Source: Micrococcus endophyticus
Lineage (GTDB): Bacteria; Actinomycetota; Actinomycetes; Actinomycetales; Micrococcaceae
Assembly (NCBI RefSeq): GCF_014205115.1
Contig: NZ_JACHMW010000001.1
Coordinates: 806,001-870,000, forward strand
Reading direction: 5' to 3'
DNA length: 64,000 bases
The translations under genes were made by a program, and so were the position numbers. Each line of letters starts with the position of its first letter. The stretch's first letter is position 1. Below the pieces are notes generated by a model. That model did not search any database. It was not told the origin of the DNA and saw nothing but the letters and a program-made list of their open reading frames with translations. Below are positions 23,157 to 29,625 of the stretch, piece after piece.

Positions 23157-24044
23157 TCACTCCCCCGGCCGGCGCCCCACCACGAACAGCCGCCGCGACG
23201 GATAGATCGTCAGCGGCCCGCCGTCGGCGTCCGTGACGCCGGGCACCGGCGGATACGCCTGCGCCATGGCCCGCCGGTAGCGGGCCACGAACAGCTCCTG
23301 CAGGCCCGCGCCCTCCGCGGCGTCCTCCTCGGCGTCCCAGCGGGCCAGGGCCTGCAGGCTCGGTCGCAGGGCCGCGCCCGAGGTCCACCGGAACACCGGG
23401 TCCTCGCCCGTCAGCACCTGCTGATACTCCGTCTCCCACACCTGCGGGGACCAGCCCGCCTCGAGGAACAGCCGCGTGTACTCTTCCGGCGGCGCGACGG
23501 TCCGCGTGGTCTCCACGCCGTGCAGCGCCTCGGAGAACGCCGGGTCCTCCGCGAGCTCGACGATGGCCGTGTGCGAGGGCTGCTGGTACGGCCGCGGGAT
23601 CTGCGCGGCGAACCACGCCCCCGGGCGCAGGTCCCCCAGCCAGCGGCGGATCAGGCGGCGGTGCGTGGGGATCCACTGGAGCATCGCGTTCGAGACGACG
23701 ACGTCCACCAACGCGTCCGGCCGCCACTGCGAGGCGTCCACCCGCTCGAAGCGCAGGTTCTGCGGGGCGCCGGGCTCGGCCAGGCCCGCGCGGGCCCGCT
23801 CGAGCATGGCCGTCGAGTCGTCCAGGCCGAGGACCTCGGCGTCCGGCCAGCGCGCCGCGAGCGTGCGCGTCAGGGTGCCGGGCCCGCAGCCCAGGTCCAC
23901 CACGACGCGCGGGGACTCGGCGTCCACGCGGGCCACCAGGTCGTGGAAGGGCCTCGCCCGGTGCTCGGCGAAGCCCTCGTAGCGCGCGGGGTCCCAGGTG
24001 AACCCGGCGGAGTCGCGGCCGGTGGCCTCGTGCTCGGTGCCCAT
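23157..24044 (-). CDS. SAM-dependent methyltransferase, trans-aconitate 2-methyltransferase-like
   Basis: The 295-residue class I methyltransferase has the SAM-binding motif VVDLGCGPGTLT near residue 50, an acidic motif GLDDS, and VVSNAMLQWIP, the pattern typical of trans-aconitate methyltransferases (Tam). The WDPARYEGFAEHRARPFHDL N-terminal segment also fits that family. ATG at 24044 (MGTEHEATG) is preferred over an upstream start because TACCGT lies 6 nt before it. Substrate is inferred only. A decayed copy of its first ~43 codons is found at 29455-29584. Confidence 0.82.
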   Translation of the reverse strand: MGTEHEATGRDSAGFTWDPARYEGFAEHRARPFHDLVARVDAESPRVVVDLGCGPGTLTRTLAARWPDAEVLGLDDSTAMLERARAGLAEPGAPQNLRFERVDASQWRPDALVDVVVSNAMLQWIPTHRRLIRRWLGDLRPGAWFAAQIPRPYQQPSHTAIVELAEDPAFSEALHGVETTRTVAPPEEYTRLFLEAGWSPQVWETEYQQVLTGEDPVFRWTSGAALRPSLQALARWDAEEDAAEGAGLQELFVARYRRAMAQAYPPVPGVTDADGGPLTIYPSRRLFVVGRRPGE

Positions 24045-24050
24045 GGCGGC

Positions 24051-24078
24051 ACGGTACCGCGCGCACCGCGGATACGCT
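24051..24078. promoter_or_regulatory. Divergent pair of leaderless -10 boxes
   Basis: The 41-nt gap between the methyltransferase (-) and the helicase fragment (+) holds TACCGT read on the minus strand (24051-24056, 6 nt from the ATG) and TACGCT on the plus strand (24073-24078, 7 nt from the ATG). Two promoters appear packed back to back, so they may interfere. Confidence 0.55.
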
Positions 24079-24085
24079 GGCCCTG

Positions 24086-24420
24086 ATGACTTCCACCGCA
24101 ACGAACCCGCCCTCGCTGACCGACCGCGTCGACGCCCTCCCGCCGTCCCCCGTCGCCGACGACGTCTTCAGGGCGTTCACGGCCTGGACGGACGAGCGCG
24201 GGATCGCCCTCTACCCGGCGCAGGAGGAGGCCGCCCTCGAGCTCGTCCAGGGCCGGCACGTGATCCTCGCGACCCCCACCGGCTCCGGCAAGTCCCTCGT
24301 GGCCCTCGCCGCCCACGCGGACGCCCTGGCCCACGACGCCGTCTCCTACTACACGGCCCCCATCAAGGCCCTCGTCTCGGAGAAGTTCTTCGCGCTCGTG
24401 GACGTGTTCGGCGCCCGGGG
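24086..24420 (+). pseudogene. Truncated 5' copy of the DUF3516-type helicase gene
   Basis: About 110 codons match the start of the intact helicase at 29626, with 10 amino-acid differences in 110 and many silent changes. Walker A (ATPTGSGKS) is kept, but the copy ends after FALVDVFGA, before the DEFH box, and then runs into unrelated sequence. It cannot make a functional helicase. Since it sits directly after the intact methyltransferase and has a proper -10 box, it is the broken end of the local copy of the gene; the full gene beyond the island is a diverged version. Confidence 0.9.
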
Positions 24421-24512
24421 TCGTGGACGCGCCGTGGCCGGGGTGGACCACCCTCGGCGCCGAGCGCCCGCAGCTGCCCGCCTGGCGCGAACGCGGCTGG
24501 TGAGCCGCCCGG
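24421..24512. repeat. Second copy of the metallo-hydrolase 3' end, first part inverted
   Basis: Bases 24453-24512 match 23096-23155 (end of the MBL gene and its stop) with only a few changes. Bases 24421-24448 match the adjacent MBL segment 23066-23093 but as the reverse complement (24 of 28 positions). The segment forms the left edge of the accessory island and abuts the truncated helicase. Confidence 0.85.
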
Positions 24513-24531
24513 TCCGGCACCGGCGATCGAC

Positions 24532-25617
24532 CTACTCCCCGCGCCTGCGCAGGAGAGTCGAGACAGTCGGACGCAGGATGCGGGCCGCAGCCAGCCACGA
24601 GGCGATCACCACGACCACGAGCATGCCGGTCACCAGCAGCCCGACCGTCGACAGGCTCGGCGCAGCCGTGCGCCAGGCCACGGAGGGATCCACCAGGCCC
24701 GTCTGACCTGCTCGGGAGAGCAGGAGCCACGCCCCGCCCCATCCCAGCCCGATCCCGACGGGTGCGACGGCGAGACACGTCAGGATCTGCTCGAGCGTCA
24801 CCATGCCGAGGAGGCGTCTCTTCGCGGCGCCATGCACCTGCAGGTGGGCGAACTCGCGGCGCCTGGACACCACGGACCAGCGGGCACAGGCGAAGGCCAC
24901 ACCCGCCGCGATCACGCAGATGACGAGGGTGATGAGGCCGAGGATGCCGGTGGAGCGGGAGGCGTCCCGTGCTGCCTGCGCCTGTTCGGCCAACGTCTGG
25001 GACACGTACTGCTCGGGCAGCTCCGTTCCTGCGGGGACGGTGACGAGGATCTGCTCCGATCCCGACCGCGAGGGTGGAGTGCACGTGGAGACGACGTCGT
25101 CGGGCGTGAACAGGGGGAAGCCCCGGGGGAACACGCCGACCACCGAGGCCGTGGCGCCCGTGAGACCCGTGGCCTCCACCTCCTCTCCGAGGCGATCGGC
25201 CAGCGGGCTGTCCCGGTGGACGCCCCACTCGCAGGAGCCCTCCCGCGGACGGCGCCCCTCGACGTAGGGCACACCCAGGACGTCCATGTCCGAGTGCATC
25301 TGCACCATCTCCCCCGCCACCTCGATCAGCGCGTTCTCATCGACCTGGACCGATGTCGCTCCTGTGGCGTCCGCCAGCGCCTGGATCTCCGCGCCGGACA
25401 TGGGACGGTCCGCCCCGGAGATCCCCTGCACCACATGAGTGCTCCCCCACTCCGGGGATTCGTAGAGCGACGCGGCTGCGTTCCGCGCGTCGAAGGCCGG
25501 GACGGCGACGGTCAGCACACCGCCCATGAGAATCGACAGCACCGCCCCCAGCGTGAGTGCAGTCGTGCTCCGCCCACGCAGGTTCGCCACCGCCGCCTCC
25601 GCGACGGGGATCCTCAT
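24532..25617 (-). CDS. FtsX-like ABC transporter permease
   Basis: This 361-residue membrane protein has one N-terminal helix (about residues 17-40), a large extracytoplasmic domain of about 170 residues with two Cys (in GSCEWG and STCTPP), and three C-terminal helices (about 228-250, 278-305 and 322-348). That is the MacB/FtsX topology for transporters acting on extracytoplasmic substrates such as peptides or lipoproteins. ATG at 25617 shares ATGA with the ATPase stop; a longer frame is rejected. It is the last gene of the four-gene island operon. Substrate unknown. Confidence 0.85.
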   Translation of the reverse strand: MRIPVAEAAVANLRGRSTTALTLGAVLSILMGGVLTVAVPAFDARNAAASLYESPEWGSTHVVQGISGADRPMSGAEIQALADATGATSVQVDENALIEVAGEMVQMHSDMDVLGVPYVEGRRPREGSCEWGVHRDSPLADRLGEEVEATGLTGATASVVGVFPRGFPLFTPDDVVSTCTPPSRSGSEQILVTVPAGTELPEQYVSQTLAEQAQAARDASRSTGILGLITLVICVIAAGVAFACARWSVVSRRREFAHLQVHGAAKRRLLGMVTLEQILTCLAVAPVGIGLGWGGAWLLLSRAGQTGLVDPSVAWRTAAPSLSTVGLLVTGMLVVVVIASWLAAARILRPTVSTLLRRRGE

Positions 25618-26234
25618 GGCGACACCTCGGCCAGGTCCAGACGACGCGTCGCCCAGCCGTCCCACACCGGATCATGGCTGCACACCAGGACGATGCTCGA
25701 CTCAGGCAGGGACTGGAAGGCGTCCAGCACGGCGTCACGATTCAGTCGATCCAGGCTGGAGGTCGGTTCGTCGGCGATGACCAGGGGCATTCCGCGCGCG
25801 ATCGCGATGGCGACAGACACCCGCTGTCGCTCGCCACCGCTGAGTTGACGAGGATGCGTGCCGTCGACGGGAACGCCCCAGGAGCGCAGCAAGGCCTCGG
25901 CCTCCGGGTGTGCGTCACCGCACGCACTGCGCAGATTGCGCCGAATGCTCCAGTGGTCGATCAAGGCCGGTTCCTGCAGCACGAAGGAGCTCAACTCGCG
26001 TCTGAGCCGTACGGACGTCGCCGACTCGCCGTCGAAGAGCACCTCGCCCGACTCCGCTTCATCCAGGCCGCCCAGTGCATGCAACAGGGCGGTCTTGCCG
26101 GAGCCTGACGGTCCATGCACCCAGAGCCGCTCGCCGGAGCGGAGTTCCAGATCGAGAGGCACACGGGCGCACGTGCCGTGGCGAGTGCGCAGCCCGCGTA
26201 TCTCGAGTTTGTGGTCACCCATGTCCGCCCTCAT
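25614..26234 (-). CDS. ABC transporter ATP-binding protein
   Basis: The 206-residue ATPase has Walker A GPSGSGKTA (near residue 42), Q-loop LQEPALI, signature LSGGERQRV, Walker B VIADEPTSSLD and the H-loop SHD. The small size and pairing with an FtsX-like permease resemble the MacB/LolD group and the ABC proteins that accompany lactococcin-972-type bacteriocins; the latter link is inference. ATG at 26234 overlaps the upstream lipoprotein reading frame by 4 nt, so the four genes look translationally coupled. Confidence 0.92.
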   Translation of the reverse strand: MRADMGDHKLEIRGLRTRHGTCARVPLDLELRSGERLWVHGPSGSGKTALLHALGGLDEAESGEVLFDGESATSVRLRRELSSFVLQEPALIDHWSIRRNLRSACGDAHPEAEALLRSWGVPVDGTHPRQLSGGERQRVSVAIAIARGMPLVIADEPTSSLDRLNRDAVLDAFQSLPESSIVLVCSHDPVWDGWATRRLDLAEVSP

Positions 26235-27027
26235 TCACGACCCATCCACATGTTGTACACCGTGTAGAGAAGGGACGCGCGAAGGTCGGGGATATCGAGC
26301 ACTTCGTCCTGGGCGACAAGCCATGACACGCCCTCCGCCCCTTCCTTGATCGAGACCTCCGACGTCATCGCGTCCGCGGCCGCCAGCGCCGTCGCATACC
26401 ACAACTGCTGCCGGGCGCTGACCGACGATGCAAGTGCGTCCTCAAGGAAAGCTATCTCATCACCCGTCGCTGCAACGACGAGATCCGTCGAGAGTCGAGA
26501 GGTGATCAGCCAGCTGGCGAGGGCCGCCCCGTCGCCCTCGGCTCTTGACTTCGGGATCCCGAACTGTACCGATTCCGCTCGGCCGGTGTCCCGAGCAGCC
26601 ATCACGATGAAAGGATTGTAGGGGCCCTCCGGGTCCTCAAGAGCGACCGACTTCGGTTCTACTCCGAAGGGAGGTTCACTGTCGGTGAGGACATGGCAGG
26701 CGTTGGCGAGAAGTCGCATATCGGCCCCTCCGCTGTCGCCGACCGCACGGACCGCATCCAAGAGAGCCGCTTTGTCGATGTCGCCGCAATTTCCTCCCGA
26801 GAGGTGCAAGAGCGCCCATGTCGTCATGAGGTCGCCCCACACATCCGCATCACCGATGAAGATGCCCTGGACGTGATCCTGCGCGAGGCTGTCCTTCGTC
26901 ATGCGCAGCACCCGGGCTTCGGCAGGGGCACGGCCCCGCGCCACGGCGGCGGCCTTCCACAGCCCGTGGGCAGCTGCGAGATACCGGTCCTCGGCCTCCA
27001 AGGAGGCGAGGGCGTCGTCGAGGATCG
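26231..27027 (-). pseudogene. C-terminal part of IS-interrupted lipoprotein gene
   Basis: The reading frame is open from the IS edge to TGA at 26231. When the IS and one copy of the ATCG duplication are removed, it joins in frame to the fragment at 28275-28831 (...EVDAAI | LDDALASLEAEDRY...), giving 449 residues. The C-terminal part has no recognised domain; it is rich in helix-forming residues, with a few Trp near the end (SWLVAQDEV, YNMWMGRE). A TTG at 27001 could start translation of a shorter product, but no SD is seen. It precedes the ATPase with an ATGA overlap. Confidence 0.8.
27024..27027. repeat. Target-site duplication ATCG, left copy
   Basis: ATCG at 27024-27027 is repeated at 28275-28278 directly outside the other IS end. 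Removing the element plus one copy restores the disrupted gene's frame. Confidence 0.88.
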
Positions 27028-27110
27028 TGGGCTGCCCCCGTTTCGTAGGTCCAGTCGTTATGAGAGTCGTCCTGTTGCCCGCGGTCGCGGGCAGGGAGAC
27101 TGGTCAGATC

Positions 27111-27395
27111 ATGACGAACAGCAGGAAGCGTCACACCCCGGAGCAGGTCGTCCGTAAGCTCGGGCAGGCCGACAGGATGCTCGCCGATGGTCAGGACGTC
27201 GCGGCGGTGTGCCGGGAGCTCGGGGTGTCCGAGCAGACGTACTACCGGTGGCGGAACCAGTACGGCGGCCTCAAGGCCGACGACGCAAAGCGCCTGAAGG
27301 AGCTGGAGAAGCAGAACGCGACCCTGAAGCGTCTGCTCGCGGAAGCGGAGCTGGAGAAGGCCGCGCTCAAGGAGCTGGCTGAGGGAAACTTCTAA
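27111..27395 (+). CDS. IS3-family transposase OrfA
   Basis: The 94-residue helix-turn-helix protein (Tnp_1 type) binds the element ends. It begins MTNSRKRHTPEQVVRKLGQA, has the HTH around residues 20-45 (VAAVCRELGVSEQTYYRW), and ends with a leucine-zipper-like coiled coil (ADDAKRLKELEKQNATLKRL region). ATG at 27111 is the first in-frame ATG inside the element. The slippery heptamer lies just before the stop. Confidence 0.94.
   Translation: MTNSRKRHTPEQVVRKLGQADRMLADGQDVAAVCRELGVSEQTYYRWRNQYGGLKADDAKRLKELEKQNATLKRLLAEAELEKAALKELAEGNF
27383..27389 (+). promoter_or_regulatory. Programmed -1 frameshift site
   Basis: The heptamer G GGA AAC follows the X XXY YYZ pattern in the OrfA frame. It lies 6 nt before the OrfA stop; slippage there continues as CTT CTA AGC into OrfB, giving the OrfAB transposase. 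Confidence 0.75.
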
Positions 27396-28261
27396 GCCCG
27401 GACAGGCGCCGCGCCGCCGTCGATCACCTCAAGCGCAAGTTGCGGGTGAGCGAACGGATGGCGTGCCGTCTGGTCGGGCTGAGCCGCTCCGCGTACCGGC
27501 GACCGCTCAAGGGCGACACGGTCGCGGACCCGGATCGGGCGCTCAGGCAGTGGCTGCGCGCCTGGGCGAAGGACCATCCCCGCTACGGGTATCGGCGGGC
27601 GTATCACGACGCCCGCGCCGAGGGGTGGGTGGTGAACCACAAGAAGATCCAACGCCTGTGGCGTGACGAAGGGCTCCGGGTCCCGCAGCGGCGTCGACGC
27701 AAGCGCGTCGGGTCCTCGACCGTCGACGCGCCGACGGCGGACGCGCCGAACGTGGTGTGGGCGGTGGACTTCCAGTTCGACGCCGACGAGCACGGACGAC
27801 CGATCAAGATCTGCTCGATCGTCGACGAACACACCCGGGAGTGCATCGGCGACCTCGTGGAGCGCTCGATTACCGCCGACCGACTCACCGCCCACCTCGA
27901 GGACCTCGTCGCCGCCCGGGGCGCCCCGGCGGTGCTCAGGTCGGACAACGGGCCGGAGTTCATCAGCGAGGCGATGGCCGACTGGGCCGGCACCCGCACC
28001 GGCCTGTCCTACATCCCTCCGGGCTCGCCGTGGCGCAACGGGTACGTCGAGTCGTTCAACAGCCGGATCCGCGACGAGTGCCTCAACATCAACAGCTTCT
28101 ACTCGCTGCTGCACGCACAGGTCATCATCGGCGACTGGAAGGACGAGTACAACCACCACCGCCGGCACTCCTCGCTCGGCTACCTAACCCCAGCCGAGTA
28201 CGCTCGGCAGTGCACCCATCAAATGGAAACCGACGACTCACAGAACGTCCGGACCGAATGA
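27389..28261 (+). CDS. IS3-family transposase OrfB (rve integrase core)
   Basis: About 290 codons follow the frameshift; a stand-alone TTG start at 27440 is possible but less likely than -1 frameshifting from OrfA. The N-terminal HTH_21-type region contains HPRYGYRRAYHDAR. The DDE catalytic triad is visible as the Asp in VVWAVDFQFDAD, the Asp in LRSDNGPEF, and the Glu in YVESFNSRIRDE. The C-terminus carries the usual NHHRRHSSLGYLTPAEYA. The stop is inside the right inverted repeat. All catalytic residues are present. Confidence 0.94.
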   Translation, partial: LLSPDRRRAAVDHLKRKLRVSERMACRLVGLSRSAYRRPLKGDTVADPDRALRQWLRAWAKDHPRYGYRRAYHDARAEGWVVNHKKIQRLWRDEGLRVPQRRRRKRVGSSTVDAPTADAPNVVWAVDFQFDADEHGRPIKICSIVDEHTRECIGDLVERSITADRLTAHLEDLVAARGAPAVLRSDNGPEFISEAMADWAGTRTGLSYIPPGSPWRNGYVESFNSRIRDECLNINSFYSLLHAQVIIGDWKDEYNHHRRHSSLGYLTPAEYARQCTHQMETDDSQNVRTE

Positions 28262-28274
28262 AGGGGGCGGCTCA

Positions 28275-28831
28275 ATCGCAGCATCGACCTCGGCGGGTCG
28301 CCCGCACGCCACCCATAGGTAGGCGTCGTCGAGGGACTCCTGCCGGTGGGGACACACGGGTTGCGGCCGTGCGGCGCCCCCGTCCCAGGTCTCGCCGTCG
28401 GACCAGTCGAAGAGGCGCGCTAGGACGCCCGCGGTGACGGCATCGTCAGCCCAGTGGTCGCCCTGACAACTGTGGGGTGGCTGCTCCGCCGCTGTGCCGG
28501 TGACGATGGCGAGCCTGGTCCACCAGGAGGGGGGCAGGTCCAACTCCGACAACATGGCCCTGGCCATGGCGAGGTCGGGAGTCTGGTACTCCACCCCGAG
28601 GTACTTCGCGGACAGGAGCCGGTCGAGGGTGAGGGTGACGTCCGGCCGCATCGTGAACGCCGCCGGGTCGGCGAGAAGGCCGTTCTTACCCAGCCAGCTC
28701 GCACGAATGGTGTCACCCGAGGAGCCGGTCCGAACCTCAGGGTCCGCGATCACCTGCACGGAGCAGGCGCTCACGGACCCTGAGATCAGACCGACGACGC
28801 CCCAAGCGAGGAATCGCCGTCGAGAAGGCAT
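28275..28831 (-). pseudogene. N-terminal part of IS-interrupted Tat-type lipoprotein gene
   Basis: The frame starts at ATG 28831, 5 nt after the stop of the secreted-protein gene, and runs into the IS. The first residues MPSRRRFLAWGVVGLISG carry a twin-arginine motif (SRRRFL) and a lipobox V-S-A-C23, so the intact product would be an exported, lipid-anchored protein facing the outside. The remaining ~160 residues have no recognised domain. Now translation would end shortly inside the element, giving a truncated ~197-residue protein with a foreign PPPSFGPDVL tail. Confidence 0.85.
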
Positions 28832-28836
28832 GTGGT

Positions 28837-29334
28837 CTACCAGAGGCCGATCTGAGTGCACTTGGCCGAGACCTCACCGTAGGAGCCCGGGCCGTTTCCG
28901 GTGAGGCACGACTTCGTGGTGATGCCTACCGCAGTCCATGACGGCGTGGCCGTCCCTCTGAGTTCCACCAGATTCGAGACATACTTGGTCCACTTGACGG
29001 TGGCCATCTTCGACTGGTTCCCCGACAGAGTCGCAGACGGCGTCTTGGAGACGTTGACAGTCGCATTGATTCCGTTGGCGGAGATGGTGGTGGTGTTCGT
29101 GATCCGGTCCATGATACGGCCGCCGTTCTTCTGCAACTGCACCTTGGTGTACCAATCACATGACTTGATGTAGGTGTTGCACTCCCACGCCGAGACATAG
29201 AGGGTGCCATAGGGCACCGTGAACGACTGGGACGACGAAGCCGCGTGAGCACCCGACGCGCCAGCGACCGCTGCCACAGCGACGGCGGATCCGGCAAGTG
29301 CCTTCTTGATGAAATGAGAACGCGTGAAACTCAA
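28837..29334 (-). CDS. Small secreted protein with four cysteines (unrecognised)
   Basis: The 165-residue precursor has a clear Sec signal peptide (basic start with KK at 10-11, hydrophobic residues 12-26, cleavage likely after AHA31). The mature part is Ser/Thr/Asn-rich, with Cys52, 59, 143 and 159 likely forming disulfides, and ends in GLW. I do not recognise the family. Position as first gene of an operon with a lipoprotein and an ABC exporter suggests a secreted antimicrobial or surface-acting protein; that is inference. The only in-frame start is TTG at 29334, with GGAGG directly abutting it, an odd spacing, so the exact start is uncertain. Confidence 0.7.
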   Translation of the reverse strand: MSFTRSHFIKKALAGSAVAVAAVAGASGAHAASSSQSFTVPYGTLYVSAWECNTYIKSCDWYTKVQLQKNGGRIMDRITNTTTISANGINATVNVSKTPSATLSGNQSKMATVKWTKYVSNLVELRGTATPSWTAVGITTKSCLTGNGPGSYGEVSAKCTQIGLW

Positions 29335-29454
29335 CCTCCGCGAGAAAAGAAACTGCTATGAAGTGACACCCCCGGGTCCTTCGCCTGCGTCACGAGACGT
29401 GCATCACACCCACAGGGTTGCGAAGCAAGAACGAATTAGATTCACAGGATATCG

Positions 29455-29584
29455 ATTCTGCAACGCGATGGACGCCGGGGTCGTGGAAGGGCCCTGCCCG
29501 GTGCATGGTCAAGACCACGCAGCGAGCGGGTTCCCACCTGAACTCGTCGGAGCCGCGGCCAGTGGCCCCGTGTTCGGCTCCCGT
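29455..29584 (-). pseudogene. Remnant of the methyltransferase gene 5' end
   Basis: Translation on the minus strand gives TGAEHGATGRGSDEF and HRAGPFHD, which align with the N-terminus of the intact methyltransferase at 24044 (MGTEHEATGRDSAGF, HRARPFHD). The start ATG is changed to ACG (29582-29584) and the gene is cut off after about 43 codons. It occupies the same place relative to the intact helicase as the intact methyltransferase does to the truncated helicase, so it marks the right edge of the duplication. Confidence 0.82.
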
Positions 29585-29612
29585 GGCCGCCGCGGCCGTC
29601 CGGGCCGGCGGA

Positions 29613-29618
29613 TACTCT
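29613..29618 (+). promoter_or_regulatory. Candidate leaderless -10 box for the helicase
   Basis: TACTCT followed by 7 nt (GGGGACG) and ATG at 29626. The corresponding site of the truncated copy is TACGCT with the same spacing, so the spacing is conserved despite divergence. Confidence 0.58.
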
Positions 29619-29625
29619 GGGGACG

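Larger units (their letters stand above)
27028..28274 (+). mobile_element. IS3-family element, IS407-like, complete
   Basis: The 1,247-bp element is bounded by imperfect inverted repeats, left TGGGCTGCCCCCG...GGTCC (27028-27052) and right TGAGCCGCCCCC...GGTCC read from 28274. It ends with TG...CA and is flanked by the 4-bp direct repeat ATCG (27024-27027 and 28275-28278). It carries overlapping orfA/orfB with a -1 slippery heptamer. A 4-bp duplication and the OrfB sequence favour the IS407 group. It inserted antisense into a lipoprotein gene and appears structurally intact, so it may be active. Confidence 0.93.

Noticed and set aside
24086-24706. A 206-residue hypothetical protein with a Walker A motif
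   Set aside because: The first 110 codons are a truncated helicase copy and the rest is read-through into a rearranged MBL tail and antisense permease sequence.
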